Source of the DNA: Chara braunii
Lineage: Eukaryota; Streptophyta; Charophyceae; Charales; Characeae
Reading direction: 5' to 3'
NCBI GenBank assembly: GCA_003427395.1
Contig: BFEA01000693.1
Coordinates: 438,599-502,598 of the forward strand
Length of the DNA: 64,000 bases
Below the pieces are notes generated by a model, which had not been told where the DNA came from, ran no database searches, and was given only the letters and a program-made list of their open reading frames with translations. The stretch's first letter is position 1; each line of letters starts with the position of its first letter. This document shows positions 32,817 through 42,155 of this stretch, in pieces. Position numbers and translations under genes: made by a program.

Positions 32817-33320
32817 GGGAGAAGCTTAAGGACCGGACCTGTAGTTGCTACTAAACCACCCGGAGGGGGCATGCCAAACATAGCAGAGAAAGAGGGCCCT
32901 ACTGGCGAAGGCGTCACTGAGGGACCCGCAACCGAAGGGGGAGCTACAGCATACTGAGGCTGCCTCATCATTGGACGAGGAGCTTGCAGTGCAGCCAGAA
33001 TTTGTCTCTGGACTGCCACTAGTTCATTCAACACTTCCTGCTGAACAACCTGTGTTTCGGCCACGCAAAGAAGCGTGTTACGCAGCGCTTGCATTGCAGG
33101 ATCAAGTTTCGATTGCATAGTGCCTCTAATCTACTTAGCTCCGGTCTCCTGCTCCCTAGTTTAGCTTTTCTCAATATAGCTTTCTGTCTCCTCTCTGCTG
33201 CCTCTCTCAACTGCCTCTGCAGCTCGTCATGAAGTTCTTCTGCTTGGAGGATCTCATAATCCTCCGGTGTGAGTTGATTCTGTTGGTTGACTTGCAAGCC
33301 TATAGTCTGAATAACGGAAA
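32807..33320 (-). pseudogene. Gag N-terminal region of element B
   Basis: Frame 33118-32807 has QQEVLNELVAVQRQILAALQ and a Pro/Ser/Val-rich linker (PSVAGPSVTPSPVGPS). The preceding coding stretch in another frame reads LTPEDYEILQAEELHDELQR, an amphipathic helical segment. The linker precedes the capsid core directly, as in other chromoviruses. Confidence 0.7.
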
Positions 33321-33321
33321 C

Positions 33322-33684
33322 TTTAGACCACACACACTGTAGCTCACGAGTGATGCAAGCAGTAGTGAGGAGGAGGTGAGATTGGTGGAACCCCTTACAG
33401 TTTACACATAGAACCGCTCTCAGTCGACCAATTAAGGAGGGTTCGGTCAGCAGCAGCCAGCCTAGAGGCCGCCATGACCCCTGACGAAGTAGCCTGGGAT
33501 GAGGCCTGTGATACACTGGAAGCGGTAGCCATGGCGGCCTCTAGGCTGGCTGCTGCTGACCGCACCCTCCTTAATTGGTCGACTGAGAGCGGTTCTACGT
33601 GTAAACTGTAAGGGGTTCCACCAATCTCACCTCCTCCTCACTACTGCTTGCATCACTCGTGAGCTACAGTGTGTGTGGTCTAAA
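33322..33684. repeat. Inverted repeat, two 155-bp arms around a 53-bp spacer
   Basis: Left arm 33322-33476 runs from TTTAGACCACACACACTGTA to GGCCGCCATG. Right arm 33530-33684 runs from CATGGCGGCCTCTAGGCTGG to GTGTGTGGTCTAAA. They are near-perfect reverse complements (for example GGTTCGG against CCGCACC). Transcribed RNA would form a long hairpin at the gag/leader boundary. It probably arose by template switching during reverse transcription or replication. Confidence 0.95.
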
Positions 33685-34019
33685 CTAGAATCCACACTGC
33701 ATCCTACGTCAGCATAACACCCAACCGAGTGTGATATACGATTATTTTCGGTCAGCCTGGAGAGAAACAGTTAAGTGGTGAATAACAACTAATGTCAGAT
33801 CCTACAGGTAACACTAGTTCTATTTTTAGATTACTCTAATACAGATTGCAATGCAGCAAGGAAGTTACTATCCTATCTGCAGCTGTCTGTCAGTTGTCAA
33901 CAAGTCTGTACAGACTGTACAACTAAATAATAAATAATAAAACAGTTCTCCTGTGGAGATGTATGCTGGATGGCAGTTTATCTAATTAATGTAACAGCGA
34001 ACAGTTACCGGAATCCCCC

Positions 34020-34202
34020 CTCTCCCTGTATCCTTCTTGAGTAGTCACTTTGTGTCAACGCCCTGAGCATCTGGTTGACCTTCTCCCTGTATCCTTCTTG
34101 AGTAGTCACTTTGTGTCAACGCCCTGAGCATCTGGTTGACCCTCTCCCTGTATCCGTCTTGAGTAGTCACTTTGTGTCAACGCCCTGAGCATCTGGTTGA
34201 GC
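34020..34202. repeat. 61-bp tandem triplication in the element B leader
   Basis: TCTCCCTGTATCC begins at 34021, 34082 and 34143. Each copy continues TTGAGTAGTCACTTTGTGTC and GCCCTGAGCATCTGGTTGA. Confidence 0.95.
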
Positions 34203-34983
34203 GGCGTGTCTGAAGGTGTCCAACCCGGCCCCTGCCCGTTGTTTACCCTCGCATGCAACGAGCCTTGCTTCCGGTTTGATCTGGCTGATCAAGAGGCAGT
34301 TCAAGGACAGCCCCCGTGGTCCTCAGGAATTATTTAACGTCGCAGACAGGACGACGATCACAGCCAGGGTTCAACACTGGAACCCACCAGAAATATTTAA
34401 AGACAGTCTGGTAAGCATCTGTTCAACATGACCTCTATTGCGCAGCAGCAGAACCAAGGACTTGCGGCAAAGCATATGTGTACTGGTGCCAGCGGGTTGG
34501 CATGGTGACAGTGACCCGAGTGCTTCGTCCAGGGCCCTTTAGAGGCTTCGCCCGCCTGCCAACAGCTTGCTGCTCAGGAAGAATGTCGACTCTCAAGGTT
34601 GAGTGCTCGCAACACCTCACAATGAGAGGACTCTCAAAACAGAACTCACTTCCTCACGGTTAGAAGCAACGAAGAGGGTAGATAAGGAAGAGAGCAACGT
34701 ACCTCGTAATGCTGCCCCCAACCACAGATTTCTCACCGGCAACCTGATGATGGCCGGTCTTTGCTCGGCACAACAAGCAGCAGAATGCAGTTCCACCTCG
34801 GCTTAAATGCCACATCAGCGAGCTCTCATCAACCAGGGTACACCCCCTATGTCACCACATAGCTTCCTGGCGCGCCCACACGACCCTGGGCCGCCTATCA
34901 TTCAACACCCAAGCCTTATCACTGGCCCACACCTCATGCGAAGCACCAAACAGCTATTGTGAAGAATCAATGAAGCGCAGTTC
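34203..34983 (-). other. Leader (5' UTR) of element B, homologous to element A leader
   Basis: TGCAACGAGCCTT, CTGGCTGATCAAGAGGCA, GTCCTCAGGAATT and ACAGGACGACGATCACAGCC at 34254-34366 recur at 19439-19558. A GGCATGGTGACxGTGACCC block and the CAACGTACCT...GCTGCCCCCAACCACAG block also recur in order. It is non-coding. The shared position just inside the PBS shows that elements A and B belong to one lineage. Confidence 0.75.
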
Positions 34984-35000
34984 GAACCAGCTCTGAACCA
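34984..35000 (-). promoter_or_regulatory. Primer binding site (element B)
   Basis: The minus strand reads TGGTTCAGAGCTGGTTC immediately inside the 5' LTR, an eroded form of the initiator-Met PBS TGGTATCAGAGCCAGGTTTC. Confidence 0.65.
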
Positions 35001-35003
35001 AAT

Positions 35004-35250
35004 TGCAGGGAAAATGAGCAACAGCGAGATGACAATATCCAGAATGCACAATCACATTGAAAGCCAGATAGTATCTGTGTCCAGAAAGCAGCATTGCGCC
35101 GATATAACACCAATAGAGATTCGTAACACTGAAAACCAATGTCGATGAGAACTTGCTCGGCGCCCAGCCTACTTCCTACACAGCTACTGTTTACCTACTT
35201 GAAGATGTCGCTCGATGTAGACCATCGCCAATACCAGGTATGTGCCCTCA

Positions 35251-35286
<36 letters not shown>

Positions 35287-35921
35287 TCTCTTTCCCCTAA
35301 CTTTCACCCACGTCTTCCCTCTGTACACCCGAAGTCCACCCCTGCGCCTCATTGTAAACCAAGCCCGAGCCAGCTATGGAGGCTGGGCTATGGCGCTGCC
35401 CTCAGCAGCGCCCTGACTCACGCACGACCGCACGTGCTTGCACCTTGCCTCTCAGCGCCAGCAGCAGCCCACGAGCGTCCGCTCCAGCAGCAGCGCTGCG
35501 CTAGCATGCAAGTGCTGAATGAGAGCTCAGGCAGGGAGCTCTTTCCTATATGGAAAGAGCCTGCCTCGATTGGTGGCCTGGCTGGCCTGGGCCTCTGCCC
35601 AGAAGCTTCCTGTAGGCCCCAGGAGGCTGTGCCTCCGATGCAGCTGCTGGGCCTCCGTCGGTTGGGCCTCCCAACTGTCTGTGTATGAGGCTGTGATTCT
35701 CGCCCAGGGCCTGCATTTCCGGAAACACCTGGTAGGCCGTGGAACATCTTTGCTGCTCAGCCTGTGTTTCCCTCAACCAACTGGCGCGTCACAACTGCCT
35801 GGACCCCGAATACGAAATTGACAGCAGAGGGCCTTCTCACGATTTGTTAGGCCCGCCTTCACTTAGGGCGGGCACTTCTGTAACAGGGCCCTTAGGCCTG
35901 CCGAGGACTCAGAACCTCGCA
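35004..35921 (-). mobile_element. 5' LTR of element B
   Basis: It has TGCA on the plus strand at the left end and about CGCACA at the right. It carries the family's landmarks in order: GATGACAATATCCAGAATGC, CCAATACCAGGTATGTGCCC, the CTCTTTCCTATATGGAAAGAG palindromic block at 35539-35559, and GGCCCGCCTTCACTTAGGGC. A (CAT)n run at 35251-35284 lies just after the conserved GGTATGT. The right boundary is approximate. Confidence 0.75.
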
Positions 35922-36242
35922 CAGACCATCACGACAGGCCCTGCACCCTGTTTTGATGTCCAAATGTAAGGAGCATAGCCATGTGCATTGCTTGGTACCA
36001 TGAGAAAAGGAGAGTGTGGAAGAGACAGCTCAAATTCATGACATTTTTTTAATGTGTCCTATTTGCAGGCCGTCCGTATGTGCACAGAGGAGAGTGCTAA
36101 GCATTTTTTGTAGTGATGACAGTACCCTTCAGTGACATGTATGATTGTTTACGAGAGTTGTCTTTCAATTTGGGATCTATTGCAAGTTTCCATCCCGTTT
36201 CTGTCTGACTTTCCTTTGTTGGTTCTTTTTCTTTCCTGTCAG

Positions 36243-36353
36243 GAAAAGGGTCCTGCATGCCGGCCAACTGCTACTTCACCTGGAACTGCTGCTGATAGGA
36301 GGTCTTCAGGAACTCAATCTGATAAAAGTGGATTGGAGGAGATAGGACGAATG
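36243..36353 (+). CDS. Host gene exon B
   Basis: The acceptor is a long T/C stretch ending TTTCCTGTCAG and the donor is ATG|GTGAGA. The 111-nt exon is 37 codons in phase 0/0: EKGPACRPTATSPGTAADRR, SSGTQSDKSGLEEIGRM. It is Ser/Thr/Pro-rich like exon A and ends in an acidic/hydrophobic turn that could begin a helix. The frame is open upstream through the pyrimidine tract, so phase agreement with exons A and C is the main support. Confidence 0.7.
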
Positions 36354-37141
36354 GTGAGAATGGTGCTGAGTATTGAGGCCAGGAGTGGGCAGATTGCATG
36401 CTCCGTATTCTCCGTCTGCCTGACAAGTGGTTGTGACCATTCAACTGAGTCATGTTAAGCTGTCAGTCATTTTTGGTCATCGTTGTCTCATGGTGAAACA
36501 ACTGCTTCCAAATGCTCTGCTGGTGTGTAACAGGGTCTGACAAACCTGATTTGGTTCATGATTGAGGGAATGGTGTGTTGATTCTGTGTCCTCCAGTGGC
36601 TTTCTGGGTAGGCAGACGATAGAAATCACAATCAGAGAGAATTTACTTCAGCTGTGTGGTTAAGAGAAGGATAACCAATGTTTCACATTCGGGATTTTAC
36701 ATTTTGGCAATTTCCAGTGCGACCATTGATTCCCCCGTTAGATATTTTTTCTGCGGCTGGCCACCACTACACTGCAGCTGACCACCACGAAGTGTAGTTC
36801 TCCGTCCAACCATTGCGGGCCCATTGGACCCGGCTCGGAATGGATCCAAGGGGCCTTTGGGAATTTCACCAGAAATCCCCTTCTTGAAAGGATTCATGTG
36901 GCAGACACCCAGTCCCTGTCCCAGGGTCCTGATAAGTCTCAAGGCCGAGGGCTGTCCAGTCGGGTAGGCCGTAGGGTCTAGGGGGCCGAAACGTCTCAGG
37001 TCGGTAGGTGTCGGTACCGAAGCGTCATAGGTCAGTAGGAGTCCGTCCGGTACCCGACGAGAAAAGTCAGAAGAGTCCAGTCCTGTCCGACAATCCCAGG
37101 TCCAATTTTGCGGCATGTCCCAGGAAAGTCCGGAAGCTACC

Positions 37142-37293
37142 GGACCGACAAAATGTTTGCAGCAGACAGGCCGCGGCCGATCGGTACTATTCCAAATACA
37201 TCGATGGTCATTATACTGGACCGACAAAATGTTTGCAGCAGACAGGCCGCGGCCGACCGGTACTATTCCGAATACATTGATGGTCATTATTAC
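37142..37293. repeat. 76-bp tandem duplication at the nad2 insert edge
   Basis: GGACCGACAAAATGTTTGCA at 37142 recurs at 37218. Each copy ends with TTCC(A/G)AATACAT(C/T)GATGGT then CATTAT, which is the nad2-derived end. So the junction between non-mitochondrial and mitochondrial sequence was itself duplicated. Confidence 0.9.
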
Positions 37294-37455
37294 ATAAATG
37301 AAAACACCTATTAGTAAAGACTGTATACCTTCGATAGTTCCACATGAAAAACCAATTAAAAGGTAACCTACATGGCCAATAGAACTACAAGCTAAAAGTT
37401 TTTTGACTTTGTTTTGAGCCATTGTGGCTAAGCAATACTGCAAAAAAACGGTCTG
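37270..37455 (-). pseudogene. nad2: Nuclear copy of mitochondrial nad2 (NUMT fragment)
   Basis: NAD2 is a membrane subunit of respiratory complex I, normally mitochondrially encoded. The minus frame here encodes MAQNKVKKLLACSSIGHVGY, LLIGFSCGTIEGIQSLLIGV and FIYVIMTINVF. This is the highly conserved core of plant and algal NAD2 (AQNKVKRLLAYSSIGHVGY...GTIEGIQSLLIG). The region is AT-rich compared with its neighbours. The frame continues on both sides into unrelated sequence, so the 264-codon ORF is a chimera and not a gene. About 55-60 codons are mitochondrial. No start, promoter or presequence is present. Confidence 0.9.
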
Positions 37456-38012
37456 AAGCAGGCCAAGCCAAGCTAAGCCAAGCCAAGCCAAGCCAAACCA
37501 AGTCCTATATTTAGCTGATGCAGTGCAGCAGCTCAGCAGTTGTTCAGTTGCGAAATGCGGACGCGCTGCTTCTGCTTGTGCATTAAGGCAACTTGGGCAC
37601 TGCGCATTTGAAGAAGAAGAGGGGGCACCTGCAATTGACTCCAGAGCTAGGCTAGGTGTAGAGCAGGAGGAGGGCGGCTATACCTGCCAAGGTATAAGCT
37701 TACCTGAGTGGGTGTATCCAGGGTGACGATCTAGGTTGCGAGAAGAGAGAGGGAGTGAGGCAGAGCGAGCCAAGTCAGAGAGAGAAGCAGGACTACGAGA
37801 GAGAGAAGAGAGAGAGAAGCCATAGCCGCTACCTGGTTGAGACCCGTCGTGTGTGTGTGTGTGGCAGAGCCACTGGAGGCAAACAATCTTGTATACTGAT
37901 AATAATATTGGAGATGACATCTTCAAGTGTTGATTGTATCTCGATTTGGCTTCTCACGTGTGAACTCTCATGTGAATGAACTGGACGAGTGCTTGGTTCA
38001 TTTCATTCTCAA

Positions 38013-38023
38013 ACCACCAGTAC
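38013..38023 (+). mobile_element. Orphan T1 terminus (copy 4)
   Basis: ACCACCAGTAC preceded by TCAA (a one-base variant of TTAA) marks a left end of the T1 MITE family. No partner GTACTGGTGGT was found downstream, so the element is truncated. Confidence 0.5.
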
Positions 38024-38646
38024 TCTCGAGCCTGATTCCCTGAAGCTCCCCTCGTAGTCTATGCTAAGAAATCGAGGCCTGTCAGGAAAGAAGCATGTGG
38101 GCTTTAGAGCAAGCACAGGTTTTGAGAAAGCCACCTGCAGGATGAACAAATAAAGTTTTACAAAAAATTGAGAATATATTTTTTTTTCATCGAATAGATT
38201 GAATAGGGGATAGGGAACATCTTCTTTTCGCCGATTGATTTGATTTTGGTTCGACCGATCCACTTGATCACGATTCTGCTGTGTCTCTGCTGCCCATCCA
38301 TTGTTGAGCTGACAGCTTCACCGAAGGTTCCTCGTTGTTATGGATTCTGTGGCAAGTGTCATTCTCCTTTGGGTTGTGAGCATTATAGATCCCAGGTCAG
38401 CAGTGTCCGGGTGCTTTTTCAGATTTCGAACCCAGGACATTGCCTCTCATAAGAGGGTGAAAATGTGTAACAAGATACGGATGAATCCCTTGTCTTACGC
38501 ATCACTGTGAGACATTTTCAGAAGCAGGCCTTTGGGCTTCTGTGTCATGGGCACCAGGACATTGAGGCGCTAGATCTTTTGCCTGAAAATGTGGCCTCTG
38601 CCCCGAGACTGTTTTTTCTTTATTGAGTTTTTGGTTTCTAGGATCA

Positions 38647-39076
38647 CTACAGTCTTCCCCCGAACAAAACGCACGTGCGTTGATATTGCGTTGTATTCGT
38701 TTATAGCGCACGTGCATTATACTACGGATACTCGGTATCAGCTTCTGAAGACGAGCCCCCAAAAAAGACCGGTACCCAGTGTCCGTGGAGGCCCAGGCGC
38801 AAGGATGGCAGGCTAAGTCTGATAATGGTAGAACTATGAAAAAAAGAAAAGAAAAAAAAAGACCAACTGTAAAAAAAAAAAAAAAAGACTTGAAAGACCG
38901 CCAAGAAACGGTCAAACTGTTCGAACACTGGCGTCATTGCCATCGGGCCCAGTGTTTGAACAGTCAGGCCCGACACATGCAGTAAGTAACATTTGAAAGC
39001 AGCAATCGTCGCTGCCAGTGCCAAGTACCACTCCAAGAACAACAGGCAAGCCATCCAGAAGCCGCCAAGAACCAGG

Positions 39077-39111
<35 letters not shown>

Positions 39112-39205
39112 CGGGGGGCGCGGTGGTAACAAGGGCAAGGAGAGAGAGCTTTCGTTACTCAAAGGCGACTTGGAGAGAGAGAGCTTTTGTTACTCAAAGG
39201 CGACT

Positions 39206-39243
<38 letters not shown>

Positions 39244-39383
39244 GAGTCAGTACAACTTAGCAGGACGGGCAGGAACGGGCGAAGGAGCGAGCAGCGGGAA
39301 CTTTCGGGAGTGGCCAACCAAGGAGCGAGCGGGCGGGGTGAACGTCGGAGCCAGCGGGCGGGCACGGTTTAGAGGTGCAAGTG

Positions 39384-39431
<48 letters not shown>

Positions 39432-39655
39432 GCGCACTAGTTCGCAGGCAAAGCGAACGGGCGGGAGCGATCGCGAGGGAGCGGGCAGGAGCGTGTTCTA
39501 TTCGAATAGAACACCCGTTTGTTCGAATAGAACATACATGCGCACTATTTCAACTTGCATTCTATTTGGATTTCCGGGACCGACTTTGAGAAATAGACTT
39601 TTTCAGGGAAAGTTGATTAGTACATACGTGCGTTTTGTTCGGGGGAAGACTGTAG
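38647..39655. mobile_element. TIR transposon of 1.0 kb, family T2-like, with GA-rich core
   Basis: The first 30 bp (CTACAGTCTTCCCCCGAACA then AAACGCACGT) are the exact reverse complement of the last 30 bp. Inside the ends are GCACGTGC-type palindromes and, at 39495-39512, the palindrome GTTCTATTCGAATAGAAC. The core holds several (GA)n tracts (about 39078-39108, 39171-39240, 39401-39430) and no transposase. CTAC...GTAG ends and the TTC-CCC block relate it to the MITEs at 4452 and 51834. No target duplication is evident. Confidence 0.85.
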
Positions 39656-40540
39656 GCTGCTGGTCATAGCCTTAACGCCCAACTGTGGCACTGAGGAAGG
39701 GAACGTGATGACTGTTTCTCAATCCCCTTTATCCTGCCTCTAACAGCCTGGTGGCAGCCAATGCCAAAACAAGGTAAATGAACAGGCAAGTGGATCTGCC
39801 CTTATCCACAGCCGAATGCCTTAATGGCAAACGTGCAAAAAATGGGTCTCTCACTCCCTCTTGTTATTTCTTTGGTTCTAGTGTCTATCTATCGAGCCAT
39901 AGATGGGCCCAGATCCACTTACCAGAGTGTGTATGCTGATTGTGCTTTCTGTTTCGTTTTCATGCTTTTAACTATTTTCTTTCCCTCCAGGTTTCTCTTT
40001 GTTCCCTGCGATCCTCGCTTTTGAGCCGTCTTTCGGTCATGTGCGGTGTGACCATGCCAGCACCATTGGTGAACAACCCCTTTTAGAGTTTTCATGGGGC
40101 ACATACACCCCTCTTTCACAGCACTGCACCAGAACAATCACCTACACCCCTCTTCATTGCCATGGTTGATTTTTTTTTTTTGCTGGATCCGTACATACCT
40201 GCACACCCAAATGGTTATCCAAACGACCACACCAGCGTATTTGATAAAAATCTGAGTACGGACGCCGCCGGGCCGGGCCTGCCCGTGCGGGCGGGGCCCG
40301 GGCGGGCGAAAAAACTGCCGAGAAATATATATATATATATCTTTTGAAGGCGGGGTCCTCCTGTGCTCGGCGAGAGGACCCCGAATCTGCAATTAAATTT
40401 TGGTTTGGGGGGGGGGACGGGTTGTCTGCGATGAAGAATTTTTTTTTTTTTTTTTTTACACCTGCCGCCCCTCACGCACCTCGCGCTCCTCACGCGACCT
40501 GCTGCGCCTCACGCGACCTGCTGTGGCGGCGGTCCTACAA

Positions 40541-41171
40541 GAAGAAGAAGAAAAAGAAGAAGAAGAAGAAGATGGGCGGAAGAGGAATAGGAGAGAAGAG
40601 GAAGGAGAAGAAGATGAGGGGGAGGCGGAGGAGGAGAGAAGAAGAAGAAGAAGAAGAAGAAGAAGATGGGCGGAAGAGGAGGAGGAGGAGAGAAGAGGAA
40701 GGAGAAGAAGATGAGGGAGAGGCGGAGGAGAAAAGAAGAAGAAGAAGAAGAATGGCGGCTAGGGTTAAGGCGGCCGTGGAGGGGAATGGCGTCGCGGTAT
40801 GCTGTTAGGGTATGGTTAGAAGAAGAAGAAGAAGAAGAAGAAGAAGAAAAAGATGGGCGGAAGAGGAGGAGGAGAGAAGAGGAGNNNNNNNNNNNNNNNN
40901 NNNNNNNNNNNNNNNNNNNNNNNNNNNNNNNNNNNNNNNNNNNNNNNNNNNNNNNNNNNNNNNNNNNNNNNNNNNNNNNNNNNNNNNNNNNNNNNNNNNN
41001 NNNNNNNNNNNNNNNNNNNNNNNNNNNNNNNNNNNNNNGAAGAAGAAGATGAGAGGGGGAGGAGGAGGAGAAGAAGAAGCAGAAGAATAAGAGGAGGAGG
41101 AGGAGGAGGGAAGAAGAAGAAGAAGAAGAAGAAGAAGACGAAGAAGAAGAAGAAGTAGAAGAATAAGAAGA
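40541..41171. repeat. (GAA)n/(GGA)n purine tract
   Basis: Almost uninterrupted purines on the plus strand, with a few internal unique segments (a block at about 40750-40806 encoding nothing recognised) and an assembly gap. Such tracts can form triplexes and are hard to assemble. Confidence 0.9.
40885..41038. other. Assembly gap (154 N)
   Basis: A run of N inside the GAA tract, probably an unresolved repeat. Confidence 0.99.
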
Positions 41172-41931
41172 AGAGACGGGCGACGGCAGTCCCAGGCGCC
41201 GGCGACGATGGGCAACTGCTTCGACGGGCGACGGTGCTCCCACGCGATGGCGACGGCACTCCTAGGCGACGGGCGATGACGGGCTGCTTCGACGAAAGGA
41301 CGAACGCGGCGGCTGGAGCAGGGGGCCCGTTTGGAAAGCGAATGCAGACTTCCCCAGCCACTCGCTTGTTCAAACGGGGCCTCCTTTTTCCCTCCAAAAA
41401 CGCATGGCCCTCTGGCCGTCGATCATGGATGATCGACGGCCGGAGGGCCGTCCGAACTTCAAAAAAAAAAAGCAGGCCTCACGGGCCCGACGCGCCGTTT
41501 TCTCGGCGCAGTCGGACCCGGTAGGCCTTGCCGACGTCCAAAGTGGCCGATTCGGGGTCGGAAACCCCCCACTGGGCAGGTGTGCTGGGGGGGCCCGGGC
41601 CGCCCGCCCGGCCAGGCCGCCCGGGCAGGCGCTGGTCTGCCGGGCGGCCCGGATCCGTACTCAGATAAAAATGAAAAAAGGTGATGTTCACTTGGTGGAA
41701 GTTGGTGCTAGACTGCGCTGAGCAGCTTACAACAAGTGAGCCTCAAATCCATGTGGTATAGAGCCAGAACACGCTGGATATGTCTGCGCGCCCAAATTCA
41801 CTCCATCTGTGAAGATTGGCGCCTGCTGCTTATACTCACAAGTCAAAAACTGAAAGTGAACGAATTCTACTCCTAGCTCGTCACTTTTTAACTGTGCCAA
41901 TTTTGCCTGGGTCAACGGGGTCCTACTGGGC

Positions 41932-42155
41932 TCTGGCCCAGAGACCTCTAGATTCTGACTGGCAGCAAACTTGGAAAACAAAAAGAAAAACTTGTTCATG
42001 CTTCATACCTGGGCCTGGTCTCGGGTTCAAATCCCCCCGAGTCTGGCCCAGAAAGCTCTAGAATCTGACTGGCAGCAAACTAGGAAAACAAAAAGAAAAA
42101 CTTGTTCTTGCTTCACACCTGGGCCAGATCTTGGGTTCAAATCCCCCTGAGCCCA
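41932..42155 (+). repeat. 110-bp tandem duplication with a tRNA B-box-like motif
   Basis: TCTGGCCCAGA at 41932 recurs at 42042, with CTCTAGA(A/T)TCTGACTGGCA, AAAACAAAAAGAAAAACTTG and GCTTCA(T/C)ACCTGGGCC in both. Each unit contains GGGTTCAAATCCCCC, close to the Pol III B box GGTTCGAATCC within a short stem. No A box or cloverleaf was found, so this is a tRNA-related repeat at best. Confidence 0.7.

Larger units (their letters stand above)
28505..35921 (-). mobile_element. Ty3/gypsy element B: 5' LTR, leader, gag, CCHC, PR, RT, RH, IN
   Basis: Read right to left: 5' LTR 35921-35004, iMet-like PBS 35000-34984, leader with a 61-bp triplication (34202-34020) and a 155-bp-arm inverted repeat (33684-33322), gag about 33300-32037, CCHC near 31700, protease 31433-30973, RT 30779-30213, RNase H 30206-29454, integrase 29466-28505. 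PR-RT-RH-IN is the Ty3/gypsy order. The chromodomain and 3' LTR are lost. Multiple stops, a 122-bp duplication in gag and a deletion in RT make it non-autonomous. It lies antisense inside the large host intron. Confidence 0.9.
40252..41664. mobile_element. hAT-like non-autonomous transposon with GAA core
   Basis: It is bounded by CTGAGTACGGA and TCCGTACTCAG, with a perfect 8-bp target duplication ATAAAAAT at 40244-40251 and 41665-41672. Subterminal regions are very GC-rich and palindromic (GGGCGGGGCCCGGGCGGGC on the left, GCCCGGGCCGCCCGCCCGGC on the right). An 8-bp duplication is typical of hAT transposons. The interior is a (GAA/GGA)n purine tract with a 154-bp gap. It has no transposase and so depends on another element. 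The long frames here are low-complexity artefacts. Confidence 0.85.

Noticed and set aside
35242-35284. Poly-His/poly-Ile coding tract
   Set aside because: It is a (CAT)n microsatellite within an LTR and not a coding region.
36697-37491. 264-codon minus-strand ORF as a gene
   Set aside because: Only the central 55-60 codons are protein-like, and they are mitochondrial nad2. The rest is unrelated sequence and a 76-bp tandem repeat read through by chance.
40344-41397. Long Glu/Lys/Arg- or Ser/Leu-rich ORFs on both strands
   Set aside because: They are frames through (GAA)n and its complement, partly across an N gap, with no non-repetitive protein sequence.
42003-42040. tRNA gene at the GGTTCAAATCC motif
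   Set aside because: No matching acceptor stem, D arm or A box could be drawn in either tandem unit.
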